Source: Streptomyces caatingaensis
GTDB taxonomy: Bacteria > Actinomycetota > Actinomycetes > Streptomycetales > Streptomycetaceae
Direction: 5' to 3'
Assembly (NCBI RefSeq): GCF_001187435.1
Contig: NZ_LFXA01000008.1
Span: forward strand, 1 to 64,000
Length of the DNA: 64,000 bases
The notes beneath the pieces are model-generated. The model saw nothing but the letters and a program-made list of their open reading frames with translations. It was not told the origin of the DNA and searched no databases. Position numbers and translations under genes: made by a program. The first letter of the stretch is position 1. Each line of letters starts with the position of its first letter. Below are positions 56,368 through 64,000 of the stretch, one piece after another.

Positions 56368-58218
56368 TCACGCGGCGCGCGTGACCTCCGCCTGCTCCAC
56401 CCGCTCGTTCTCCATGTCGTCCGTCCGCGGCGGCGCCGGGCGGCGGCGCAGCAGCCGCGGCAGCTCCAGGAAGCCCTCGGCCTGCATCATCGCGAAGCCG
56501 ATGCGCGGCAGGTCGCGACTGTTAGGGAAGACGATGAAGCGCGGCTCCCAGCGGGGCCGGAACTTCTCGTTGAACTTGTAGAGCGACTCGATCTGGAACC
56601 AGCGCGACAGGAACAGCAGCACCGCGCGCTGGATCCGGACCACCGGGCCGGCGCCGAGCTTGCCGCCGCGCTCCAGGGCGGAGCGGAAGAACGCGAAGTT
56701 CAGCGACATGCGCTTGATCTTCAGCTCGGGCGCGGCCTGGAGGAAGGCGACGATCAGCAGCTCGTTCATGCCCGGGTCGGCGCTGCGGTCGCGGCGCATG
56801 AGCTCCAGGGAGCTGCCGTCCTTGCCCCACGGCACGTAGTGCTGCATGGCGCGCAGGTCGCCGAAGGGCAGGTCCTCGCCCTCCTCCGGCTCCTTGTGGG
56901 CGGTGGCGATGATCGCGTCCAGGTCCTTGGGGTCGCCGATGCGGCCCAGGGCCATGGAGAAGCCGCGCTCCTCCTCGGTGTCCCGCCAGGCGTTGGCCGC
57001 CTTCTGGACGACCTCCAGCTCCTCGGGGGTGAGGTCGCCGACGCGGCGGACCTTGGTGGTGTAGCCGTTGCGCTCGATGCGCTTGACCATCTGGCGGACG
57101 TTGCGCATGGAGCGGCCGCTGAGGCTGAAGTCCGCGACCTCGACGATGGCCTCGTCGCCCATCTCCAGGGCGTCCAGGCCGGTCTCGCGGGTCCAGACCT
57201 CGCCGCCGGTCTCGCTGCAGCCGTTGACGGCGGGGGTCCAGGAGTGGCGCTTGGCCAGCTCCATGAACTTCTCGATGGCGCCCGGCCAGGCCTCGACGTC
57301 ACCGATGGGGTCGCCGCTGGCGAGCATGACGCCGGAGACGACGCGGTAGGAGACGGCCGCCTTGCCGGAGGGCGAGAAGACGACGCTCTTGTCGCGGCGC
57401 AGCGCGAAGTGGCCCAGCGAGTCGCGCTCGCCGTGCTTGGCGAGCAGCTCGCGCAGCCGGTCCTCGTCCTCCTCGGTGAGGACGGCCGCGGGGTAGGCGG
57501 GCCGGAAGGCGAGGAACGCGGTGGTGGCCAGGGTCAGCAGGCCGAGGGCGCCGAGCGAGTAGCCCACGATGTAGTCGACGCCGCCGGTGTAGCGGACGGA
57601 GCCCTCGAAGCCGAAGAGGCCCCACAGGACGTGCTCGGCCTGCTCCAGGACCGGCGGGTCGCCGACCATCTGGTCCGGGTGGGAGCCGACGATGACCCAG
57701 CCGAGGCCGAAGCTGGCGCAGCTCATCACGATGAAGTTGGCCAGCGCCTTCCAGCGGCTGCGCGGGTCCGGCAGCGCGGTGAAGGCGTTGCGGTGGCGCA
57801 CCAGGTAGGCGAAGAGCAGCAGCGAGAAGACCGCGCCGGCGATCGAGTGCCGGTAGACGAGGTGTGCGGCGGCGCCGACCGGCAGCACGATCACCGCGGC
57901 CCACCAGGCGAGCGACTTGGCACGCTTGAGGCCGTGGGCGAGCATGAGCAGCAGGATGCCGACGACGATCGACGCGGCGGCGGCGAGCTGGGTCACGGCG
58001 CCGGGCAGCACCTCGGCGAGGGCGTGGATGCGGCTGAAGCGGAACCGGGGGAAGACCCCGGCCGCGATGTCCATCAGGCCGATGACCGCGGCCACCGTGC
58101 CGACGACGGAGGGCACACGCTCGGGCCGCGGGCCCTTGGCCATGCGTGCAAGCACCGACAGCCACTTCGAACCCGAAGGAACCCCATCGGACTTTTTGCC
58201 ATCTTCCCTGACAGACAT
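56368..58218 (-). CDS. Phosphatidylglycerol lysyl/alanyltransferase-like membrane protein (DUF2156)
   Basis: 616 residues from ATG 58218; an ATG at 58248 is an alternative. N-terminal region (about 30-240) has six or seven transmembrane helices. The C-terminal cytoplasmic half (about 265-600) is the GNAT-like DUF2156 domain of MprF/LysX: 'LGHFALRRDKSVVFSPSGKAAVSYRVVSGVMLASGDPIGD', 'FSLSGRSMRNVRQMVKRIERNGY', 'LMRRDRSADPGMNELLIVAFLQ' and 'NEKFRPRWEPRFIVFPNSRDLPRIGFAMMQAEGF' (all in part). These enzymes use aminoacyl-tRNA to add an amino acid to phosphatidylglycerol, altering surface charge. A divergent esterase follows. Confidence 0.92.
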   Translation of the reverse strand: MSVREDGKKSDGVPSGSKWLSVLARMAKGPRPERVPSVVGTVAAVIGLMDIAAGVFPRFRFSRIHALAEVLPGAVTQLAAAASIVVGILLLMLAHGLKRAKSLAWWAAVIVLPVGAAAHLVYRHSIAGAVFSLLLFAYLVRHRNAFTALPDPRSRWKALANFIVMSCASFGLGWVIVGSHPDQMVGDPPVLEQAEHVLWGLFGFEGSVRYTGGVDYIVGYSLGALGLLTLATTAFLAFRPAYPAAVLTEEDEDRLRELLAKHGERDSLGHFALRRDKSVVFSPSGKAAVSYRVVSGVMLASGDPIGDVEAWPGAIEKFMELAKRHSWTPAVNGCSETGGEVWTRETGLDALEMGDEAIVEVADFSLSGRSMRNVRQMVKRIERNGYTTKVRRVGDLTPEELEVVQKAANAWRDTEEERGFSMALGRIGDPKDLDAIIATAHKEPEEGEDLPFGDLRAMQHYVPWGKDGSSLELMRRDRSADPGMNELLIVAFLQAAPELKIKRMSLNFAFFRSALERGGKLGAGPVVRIQRAVLLFLSRWFQIESLYKFNEKFRPRWEPRFIVFPNSRDLPRIGFAMMQAEGFLELPRLLRRRPAPPRTDDMENERVEQAEVTRAA

Positions 58219-58389
58219 CTCTTCCCGTCGTCCATGTCGAGTGGGCATACGGCATCTGGCCGTACCGCTCCGGACAATGTGCGCCCTGTAGGACGACGGT
58301 TTCGGGGCTGAGGTTCCGCCGGGGCCGGGCCCGGAAAGAAGTAACCATTCCGCGATCCGGGCGCCGGGTCGCTCGGCAGAAAGCACCTC

Positions 58390-59502
58390 ATGGGTCTCAC
58401 CAGCAAGACGGTTCTCCTGCTGGCCGCAGTGCTCGCGGTAGTGCTCTTCGCACTGACCGTGTGGCTCTGGCCGCGCCTCGGCAAGAAGGGCGTGGGCCCG
58501 GTCCTCGGCCGGGTCGGCATGCTGATCGTCACCCAGCTGTCCCTGTTCGCCGCCATCGGCCTCTACGCGAACTACTCGTTCGGCTTCTACGCCTCCTGGG
58601 CCGACCTCTTCGGCCAGGAGCAGGACCAGGGCGTGGTCGTGGACCACAGCGCGGGCCGGAAGCAGGTCCAGGTGGTCGGCGTCCAGCAGGTGAACGTGCC
58701 GCGGGCCTCGGTGCCGCGCGTGGCGGGGCAGATCGAGAAGGTCAACATCCAGGGCCCGCAGTCGAAGATCGCCAGCCCGGCCTTCGTCTATCTGCCGCCG
58801 GAGTACTTCCAGCCGGAGTACGCCAAGCGCACCTTTCCCGCCTCCGTCGTCCTGACCGGCTACCCGGGCACCGCCGAGGCGCTGATCAAGGGCCTGCACT
58901 ACCCGCAGACCGCGCACAAGCTGGCCAAAGAGAAGAAGATGCAGCCGACCATCCTCGTGATGATGCGGCCGACCGTCGCCCCGCCCCGGGACACCGAGTG
59001 CATGGACATACCCGGCGGCCCCCAGACCGAGACCTTCTTCGTCAAGGACCTCCGCAAGGCGCTCTCGCAGCAGTACCGGATCGGCACCGAGGCCCGGAAC
59101 TGGGGCATGATCGGCGACTCGACCGGCGGCTACTGCGCGCTCAAGCTCGGCATGCGCCACCCGAACGCGTACGGCGCGGTGGCCGCCCTCTCCGGCTACT
59201 ACAAGGCCCCGCAGGACCCGACGACCGGCTCCCTCTTCGGCGGCAGCAAGAAGCTGGAGCAGGAGAACGACCTGATGTGGCGGCTGAAGCACAAGCCGCT
59301 GCCCAAGATCTCGATGCTGGTCACCAGCAGCAAGCAGGGCGAGCACAACTACAAGGACACGATGAGGTTCATCGACCTCGCCGCCAAGCACCCGACCCGC
59401 GTCTCCTCGATGATCCTGGAGAGCGGCGGCCACAACTTCAACACCTGGCGGCGCGAGATCCCCGGCACGCTCCAGTGGATCGGCGGCCGCCTCAGCGCCT
59501 GA
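58390..59502 (+). CDS. Membrane-anchored alpha/beta-hydrolase (esterase D-like)
   Basis: 370 residues from ATG 58390. Two transmembrane segments lie at about 5-30 and 40-65 (LLLAAVLAVVLFALTVWLW; MLIVTQLSLFAAIGLYANY). The extracytoplasmic hydrolase domain spans about 110-370: 'FVYLPPEYF', 'FPASVVLTGYPGT', nucleophile 'GMIGDSTGGYCALKLG' (GxSxG type), 'AALSGYY' and a late His in 'ILESGGHNFNTWR'. It resembles esterase D / antigen 85-like family members. Divergent from the aminoacyl-phosphatidylglycerol synthase-like gene with a shared promoter space of about 170 bases. Some such pairs encode a lipid hydrolase that trims aminoacylated lipids. Confidence 0.9.
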   Translation: MGLTSKTVLLLAAVLAVVLFALTVWLWPRLGKKGVGPVLGRVGMLIVTQLSLFAAIGLYANYSFGFYASWADLFGQEQDQGVVVDHSAGRKQVQVVGVQQVNVPRASVPRVAGQIEKVNIQGPQSKIASPAFVYLPPEYFQPEYAKRTFPASVVLTGYPGTAEALIKGLHYPQTAHKLAKEKKMQPTILVMMRPTVAPPRDTECMDIPGGPQTETFFVKDLRKALSQQYRIGTEARNWGMIGDSTGGYCALKLGMRHPNAYGAVAALSGYYKAPQDPTTGSLFGGSKKLEQENDLMWRLKHKPLPKISMLVTSSKQGEHNYKDTMRFIDLAAKHPTRVSSMILESGGHNFNTWRREIPGTLQWIGGRLSA

Positions 59503-59515
59503 CCCCCGGGCCGCC

Positions 59516-60124
59516 TCAGCGGCCGGACATGATCAGGCTCATCGCCTCCGCGCGGGACGCGGGGTCACGCAGCTGGCCCCGCACCGCGGAGGTGATCGTC
59601 TTCGCCCCGGGCTTGCGGATGCCGCGCATGGACATGCACATGTGCTCGCACTCGATCACCACGACGACGCCCCGGGCCTCCAGGATCTCCGTCATGGAGT
59701 CCGCGATCTGCGTCGTGAGCCGCTCCTGCACCTGCGGCCGGCGGGCGTAGACGTCCACCAGCCGGGCCAGCTTCGACAGCCCGGTGATCTTCCCGCTGGT
59801 GGCCGGGATGTAGCCGATGTGCGCGACCCCGTGGAACGGCACCAGGTGGTGCTCACAGGTGCTGTAGACCTCGATGTCGCGGACCAGCACCATCTCGTCG
59901 TGCCCCAGGTCGAAGGTCGTGGTCAGCACGTCCTCCGGCTCCTGCCAGAGCCCGGCGAATATCTCCTTGTACGCGCGGGCCACCCGCGCCGGGGTCTCCC
60001 GCAGACCCTCCCGGTCCGGGTCCTCGCCGACCGCGATCAGCAGCTCGCGAACGGCGTTGACGGCCCGCTTCTCGTCGAATTCCCCGATGGAACGCTCGCC
60101 GTCCAGGGTGACCGGATCGATCAT
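59516..60124 (-). CDS. folE: GTP cyclohydrolase I
   Basis: Converts GTP to dihydroneopterin triphosphate, the first step of folate (tetrahydrofolate) synthesis. 202 residues from ATG 60124. FolE motifs: '[25 protein letters not shown]', '[22 protein letters not shown]' (zinc Cys and His), '[22 protein letters not shown]', '[22 protein letters not shown]' (second zinc Cys). It is complete. It follows ftsH in the same direction across a 130-base gap with a nested hairpin. Confidence 0.97.
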   Translation of the reverse strand: MIDPVTLDGERSIGEFDEKRAVNAVRELLIAVGEDPDREGLRETPARVARAYKEIFAGLWQEPEDVLTTTFDLGHDEMVLVRDIEVYSTCEHHLVPFHGVAHIGYIPATSGKITGLSKLARLVDVYARRPQVQERLTTQIADSMTEILEARGVVVVIECEHMCMSMRGIRKPGAKTITSAVRGQLRDPASRAEAMSLIMSGR

Positions 60125-60189
60125 GGAGTTGCCCTCGTTCTCTCGTGCGTACGCGCTGTGCCGGCGGCCTCACGCGCGTACACATGCGC

Positions 60190-60231
60190 GATGCCGCGCC
60201 CCCCAGGCTAGAACCTGGGTGACGCGGCATC
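60190..60231 (-). terminator. Nested hairpin between ftsH and folE
   Basis: Outer arms GATGCCGCG (60190-60198) and CGCGGCATC (60223-60231), inner arms CCCAGG (60202-60207) and CCTGGG (60214-60219) with a six-base loop. A candidate terminator or attenuator between ftsH (stop 60255) and folE (start 60124). Confidence 0.55.
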
Positions 60232-60254
60232 CATTCCGGGCCACGTGACCACCG

Positions 60255-62255
60255 TTACTCGGGGCGGACGTCCTCCGGGAGCTCCACCGAGTCCACGGCG
60301 GTCACGCCGTTGCTCGGGGCGAGCTCCTTGGGGGAGAGCACCGGCGGGCGGCTGGAGGGCGTACGGCGCGAGGAGCCGGTCCAGGCCGGGCGGGCCGGGC
60401 GCTTCACGACGTGCTTGAAGATCTCGGCGATCTCCTCCTTGTTCAGCGTCTCCTTCTCCAGGAGAGCCAGGACGAGGTTGTCGAGGATGTCGCGGTTCTC
60501 GACGAGGATCTCCCACGCCTCGTTGTGCGCGGTCTCGATGAGCTTCTTGACCTCTTCGTCGACCAGCGCCGCGACCTCTTCCGAGTAGTCGCGCTGGTGC
60601 GACATCTCACGGCCGAGGAACGGCTCGGAGTTGTCGGAGCCGAACTTGATCGCGCCGAGGCGCTCGGTCATGCCGTACTGGGTGACCATCGCGCGGGCCG
60701 TGGCGGTGGCCTTCTCGATGTCGTTCGCGGCGCCCGTGGTCGGGTCGTGGAAGACGAGCTCCTCGGCCGCGCGGCCGCCCAGCATGTAGGCGAGCTGGTC
60801 GAGCATCTCGTTGCGCGTGGTCGAGTACTTGTCCTCGTCGGGGAGGACCATCGTGTAGCCGAGGGCGCGGCCGCGGGACAGGATCGTGATCTTGTGGACC
60901 GGGTCGGAGTTCGGGGAGGCCGCCGCGACCAGGGCGTGTCCGCCCTCGTGGTACGCGGTGATCTTCTTCTCCTTGTCCGACATGATCCGGGTCCGCTTCT
61001 GCGGGCCGGCCACCACGCGGTCGATCGCCTCGTCCAGCATGTGGTTGTCGATCAGCTTGCGGTCGCTGCGGGCCGTCAGCAGGGCGGCCTCGTTCAGCAC
61101 GTTCGACAGGTCGGCGCCCGTGAAGCCCGGCGTACGGCGGGCGACGGCCGCGAGGTCGACGTCCGGGGCGACCGGCTTGCCCTTCTGGTGGACCTTGAGG
61201 ATCTCCAGACGGCCCTGCATGTCGGGGCGGTCGACGGCGATCTGCCGGTCGAAGCGGCCCGGGCGCAGCAGCGCCGGGTCGAGGATGTCGGGCCGGTTGG
61301 TGGCGGCGATCAGGATGACGCCGCCCTTGACGTCGAAGCCGTCCATCTCGACGAGGAGCTGGTTGAGCGTCTGCTCGCGCTCGTCGTGGCCGCCGCCGAG
61401 GCCCGCGCCGCGGTGCCGGCCGACGGCGTCGATCTCGTCGACGAAGACGATGGCCGGCGCGTTGGCCTTGGCCTGCTCGAACAGGTCACGGACCCGGGAG
61501 GCGCCCACACCGACGAACATCTCGACGAAGTCGGAGCCGGAGATCGAGTAGAACGGGACGCCGGCCTCGCCCGCGACGGCGCGCGCGAGCAGCGTCTTGC
61601 CGGTGCCGGGCGGACCGTAGAGCAGCACACCCTTGGGGATCTTGGCGCCGACCGCCTGGAACTTCGCCGGCTCCTGGAGGAACTCCTTGATCTCCTGGAG
61701 CTCCTCGACGGCCTCGTCAGAGCCGGCCACGTCGGCGAAGGTGGTCTTCGGGGTGTCCTTGGTGATCAGCTTGGCCTTGGACTTCCCGAAGTTCATCACC
61801 CGGGAGCCGCCGCCCTGCATCTGGTTCATCAGGAACAGGAAGACCACGACGATGAGCACGAACGGCAGCAGGGAGAGCAGCACCCCGATGAAGGGGTTCT
61901 GCTTGGACGTCGCGACGTTGTAGCCCTCGGGCAGGACGTCCTTGTTCTTCTGGTCGACCTCGTCCTGCAGCATCTTGGACAGCTGCACGCCCTGGTCGCC
62001 GATGTAGTTCGCCTGGACCTTGCTGCTGCCCTTGACCTTCTCGCCGGGCTTGAGCTCGATCTTGATCTTGTTCTCGTCGCCCGTCGTCAGCTCGGCCGAC
62101 TTCACCTTGTGGTCGCGGATCGCCGCGACGACCTGAGAGGTGTCCACCGACTTGTAGCCGCCGGACGAGCCGACGACCTGCATCAACACGACCACGGCGA
62201 GGACGGCCAGCACGATCCACATGACCGGCCCACGGAAGTAGCGCTTCACGTCCAT
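60255..62255 (-). CDS. ftsH: ATP-dependent zinc metalloprotease FtsH
   Basis: Membrane AAA+ protease that degrades unassembled membrane proteins and regulators. 666 residues from ATG 62255 ([20 protein letters not shown]). Two transmembrane helices (about 11-28 and 115-137) flank a periplasmic-type domain. AAA+ core: Walker A '[20 protein letters not shown]', Walker B '[15 protein letters not shown]', SRH '[21 protein letters not shown]'. Zinc protease site HEGGH in '[14 protein letters not shown]'. The C-terminal tail (about 615-666) is Pro/Ser rich and typical of Streptomyces. The start region has an unusual hairpin (see the separate entry). Confidence 0.98.
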   Translation of the reverse strand: MDVKRYFRGPVMWIVLAVLAVVVLMQVVGSSGGYKSVDTSQVVAAIRDHKVKSAELTTGDENKIKIELKPGEKVKGSSKVQANYIGDQGVQLSKMLQDEVDQKNKDVLPEGYNVATSKQNPFIGVLLSLLPFVLIVVVFLFLMNQMQGGGSRVMNFGKSKAKLITKDTPKTTFADVAGSDEAVEELQEIKEFLQEPAKFQAVGAKIPKGVLLYGPPGTGKTLLARAVAGEAGVPFYSISGSDFVEMFVGVGASRVRDLFEQAKANAPAIVFVDEIDAVGRHRGAGLGGGHDEREQTLNQLLVEMDGFDVKGGVILIAATNRPDILDPALLRPGRFDRQIAVDRPDMQGRLEILKVHQKGKPVAPDVDLAAVARRTPGFTGADLSNVLNEAALLTARSDRKLIDNHMLDEAIDRVVAGPQKRTRIMSDKEKKITAYHEGGHALVAAASPNSDPVHKITILSRGRALGYTMVLPDEDKYSTTRNEMLDQLAYMLGGRAAEELVFHDPTTGAANDIEKATATARAMVTQYGMTERLGAIKFGSDNSEPFLGREMSHQRDYSEEVAALVDEEVKKLIETAHNEAWEILVENRDILDNLVLALLEKETLNKEEIAEIFKHVVKRPARPAWTGSSRRTPSSRPPVLSPKELAPSNGVTAVDSVELPEDVRPE

Positions 62256-62259
62256 CCAT

Positions 62260-62286
62260 ACGGGGCGCAAGCGCCCCGTCCCTCCT
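62260..62286 (-). promoter_or_regulatory. Hairpin between a strong Shine-Dalgarno and the ftsH start
   Basis: On the minus strand AGGAGG (62281-62286) is followed by ACGGGGCGC-TT-GCGCCCCGT (62260-62279, perfect 9-base arms, loop AA/TT), then ATGG and the ftsH ATG at 62255. If the hairpin forms, AGGAGG moves to about 5 bases from the start codon. Otherwise a TTG (62270) or GTG (62291) start in the same frame could be used. Confidence 0.6.
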
Positions 62287-62291
62287 GCCAC

Positions 62292-62536
62292 AGTGAGGCA
62301 CGGTGCCCCCTGGACGGGGGTGCCTGTGCGTACGGTGTTCTGCTCGACCTTGCAGTACGTGACTCAGAACTGCTTGAAAAGACTGACCTTCGGACGGTAC
62401 CCCAGCATTGTCACCCGACGACGCCGCAGACGGTCAACAAATCCGTCTTCCCCTCCTCCAACGGCGGAAAACCGTGCGGGGTTCCCGGCGGCCTCGATGA
62501 CCGGTGTGGGGACCGTCCCCCCAGGTCAGGGGAGTC
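62292..62536 (-). promoter_or_regulatory. ftsH upstream region
   Basis: 245 bases between hpt and ftsH. On the minus strand a TTGACC -35-like box (62432-62437) has TGACAA 18 bases downstream as a weak -10. Beyond it lie A+T-rich stretches such as TCTTTTCAAGCAGTTCTGAG. No ORF was found. Confidence 0.4.
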
Positions 62537-63100
62537 TCAGCCGCCGTAGACGTGCGGCGCGAGGGTGCCCACGAAGGGCAGGTTGCGGTACTTCTCCGCG
62601 AAGTCGAGACCGTACCCCACGACGAACTCGTTCGGGATGTCGAAGCCGACCCACTTCACGTCGATGGCCACCTTGGCCGCCTCCGGCTTGCGCAGCAGGG
62701 TGACGACGTTGAGCGACGCCGGCTCGCGGGAGCCGAGGTTCGACAGCAGCCAGGAGAGCGTCAGGCCGGAGTCGATGATGTCCTCGACGATCAGGACGTG
62801 CTTGCCCTTGATGTCGGTGTCGAGGTCCTTCAGGATGCGGACCACGCCGGAGGACTGGGTGCCCGCGCCGTAGGAGGACACGGCCATCCAGTCCATGGTG
62901 ACGGGGTTGGACAGCGCGCGCGCCAGGTCCGCCATCACCATCACGGCGCCCTTGAGGACGCCGACGATGAGCAGGTCCTTGCCCGCGTACTCCGCGTCGA
63001 TCTTCGCGGCCAGCTCGGCCAGCTTCGCGTCGATCTCTTCCTTGGTGATGAGCACCGACTTGAGGTCGGTGCCCATGTCCTTGTCGTCCACCCGCGCCAC
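62537..63100 (-). CDS. hpt: Hypoxanthine phosphoribosyltransferase
   Basis: Salvages hypoxanthine or guanine with PRPP. 187 residues from GTG 63100; a GTG at 63091 and an ATG at 63076 are alternatives, and no candidate has a perfect Shine-Dalgarno. Motifs: '[20 protein letters not shown]', '[21 protein letters not shown]', PRPP-binding '[18 protein letters not shown]', and '[30 protein letters not shown]'. Complete. It is followed by ftsH and preceded by tilS, the common tilS-hpt-ftsH order of bacteria. Confidence 0.97.
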   Translation of the reverse strand: MARVDDKDMGTDLKSVLITKEEIDAKLAELAAKIDAEYAGKDLLIVGVLKGAVMVMADLARALSNPVTMDWMAVSSYGAGTQSSGVVRILKDLDTDIKGKHVLIVEDIIDSGLTLSWLLSNLGSREPASLNVVTLLRKPEAAKVAIDVKWVGFDIPNEFVVGYGLDFAEKYRNLPFVGTLAPHVYGG

Positions 63101-63194
63101 TCTCGTTCGATGGAGGATCGTCCGGCCTCCGGGCTTCCTGCCGCCCGGTCCGGACCGGCCGGGCCCGGACCGTGATCGTTCACGGCCGTTCGAA

Positions 63195-64000
63195 TCAGCC
63201 CTGCCGGAGGACCAGTCTGCCACCATGCCGCCGGACCGCGACGCGCCCGGGGAGGTTGATGGCCCGCTGCCCCCGCCAGCCGGTGATCAGCCGGTCGACC
63301 TCCTCGATGTGCCGGGCGAAGAGCGAACCGGCCGGGGAACCGGCCTCGATGGCCGCGCGGCGCAGCACCCGGCGGCGCACCGCGGCGGGCAGCGCGTAGA
63401 GCTTGGCGACCTCCAGGGCGCCGCTGTCGTCCCGGACGGACGGCTCGACGGCCACGGCCCAGGAGTCGAGGGCGTCGGCGTCGTCGCGGGAGAGCTGGGC
63501 GGTGCGGGCCAGCGCCTCGACGACGCCCTTGCCCAGGGCCTTCTCCAGGACGGGCAGGGCCTCGTGGCGGACGCGGGAGCGGGTGTAGGCGGGGTCGGCG
63601 TTGTGCGGGTCGTCCCAGACGGGCAGCGACTGGACCATGCAGGCCTTGCGGGCGGTCTGCCGGTCGAGCCCCAGGAACGGCCTGCGGTAGCGGCCGCCGA
63701 CGCCGGAGGCGACGGCCATGCCGGACAGGGAACGGGTGCCGGAGCCGCGGGCCAGCCCGAGGAGCACCGTCTCGGCCTGGTCGTCGCGGGTGTGCCCGAG
63801 GAGGACGGCGGCGGCGCCGAGCCGCTCGGCGGCCTCGTCGAGGGCGGCGTAGCGGGCGTCGCGGGCGGCGGCCTCGGGACCGCCCTCCCGGCCGACGGTC
63901 ACCTGGAGCGCCTCGACGGGGTCGAGCCCGAGGGCGCGGAGGCGGACCGCCACTTCGGCGGCGCGGAGGTCGGAGCCCTCCTGGAGGCCGTGGTCGACGG
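63195..64000 (-). CDS. tilS: tRNA(Ile)-lysidine synthase, 3' part (start beyond the window)
   Basis: TilS modifies the CAU anticodon of tRNA-Ile2 with lysidine so it reads AUA. The frame is open through the right edge, so only the C-terminal part is visible, with '[20 protein letters not shown]' near the edge. The PP-loop core segments are '[23 protein letters not shown]', 'YRRPFLGL' and '[31 protein letters not shown]' (in part); the C-terminal domain ends at the stop at 63195. It precedes hpt. The SGGxDS ATP loop lies outside the window. Confidence 0.96.
   Translation of the reverse strand, partial: VDHGLQEGSDLRAAEVAVRLRALGLDPVEALQVTVGREGGPEAAARDARYAALDEAAERLGAAAVLLGHTRDDQAETVLLGLARGSGTRSLSGMAVASGVGGRYRRPFLGLDRQTARKACMVQSLPVWDDPHNADPAYTRSRVRHEALPVLEKALGKGVVEALARTAQLSRDDADALDSWAVAVEPSVRDDSGALEVAKLYALPAAVRRRVLRRAAIEAGSPAGSLFARHIEEVDRLITGWRGQRAINLPGRVAVRRHGGRLVLRQG

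Overview
The window is a chromosomal stretch of a Streptomyces (or very close relative). The evidence is the very high GC with strong third-position bias, an rrn operon with the actinobacterial leader element, the sigE-cseABC envelope-stress operon, Lsr2, ClpC with a ClgR-type operator, and long translationally coupled operons with GTG starts. No tRNA, CRISPR array, insertion sequence or prophage was seen. Most genes are core genes in a Streptomyces-like order.

Layout. 1-3.8 kb: an rrn operon read leftwards (5' part of 23S, spacer without tRNA, complete 16S, promoter/leader region). 3.8-12.5 kb: a membrane protein, an SH3-like protein, a Ser/Thr kinase with a PQQ-type propeller, ilvD, a TetR regulator coupled to a TIM-barrel isomerase-like gene, a Ppx/GppA phosphatase and a Cys-rich protein. 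12.6-19.6 kb: a fused sigma-like/zinc-finger/BACON membrane protein, radA-disA (recombination and c-di-AMP), a large palindromic terminator, a DUF4232-like surface protein, a flavin-reductase-like protein, a zinc-ribbon protein and mutY. 19.6-23.1 kb: sigE-cseA-cseB-cseC. 23.1-28.7 kb: a variable segment with a VOC protein, an AraC regulator, an M23 peptidase and a two-gene trypco2 / trypsin-NACHT-LRR system. 28.7-34.9 kb: clpC with its ClgR box, lsr2, a BlaI-type regulator coupled to an N-acetyltransferase and to a tiny Cys-Cys peptide ORF, and small conserved proteins. 35.0-40.4 kb: a fully overlapping operon DUF2520-panC-nadB-nadC-coaX (CoA and NAD supply). 40.5-45.8 kb: ArsR, SDR/LysR and a two-component system. 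45.9-48.0 kb: a MidA/NDUFAF7-like methyltransferase coupled to an orphan NuoD. 48.1-53.7 kb: a coiled-coil membrane protein, an OpuC-type ABC transporter and DUF3180. 53.7-60.1 kb: folate genes (folK, folB, folP, folE), interrupted by an aminoacyl-phosphatidylglycerol synthase-like gene and a divergent esterase. 60.2-64.0 kb: ftsH, hpt and the 3' part of tilS.

The most notable accessory element is at 25114-28667: a 119-residue trypco2-type protein overlaps by 4 bases a 1065-residue protein that joins a trypsin-like protease with an intact triad, a NACHT NTPase and a leucine-rich C-terminus. That layout matches the STAND/NLR-type conflict systems proposed for multicellular bacteria, and phage defence is the leading hypothesis. 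The second is the translational coupling of a NDUFAF7/MidA-family methyltransferase to a NuoD homologue that retains the arginine segment methylated in mitochondrial complex I.
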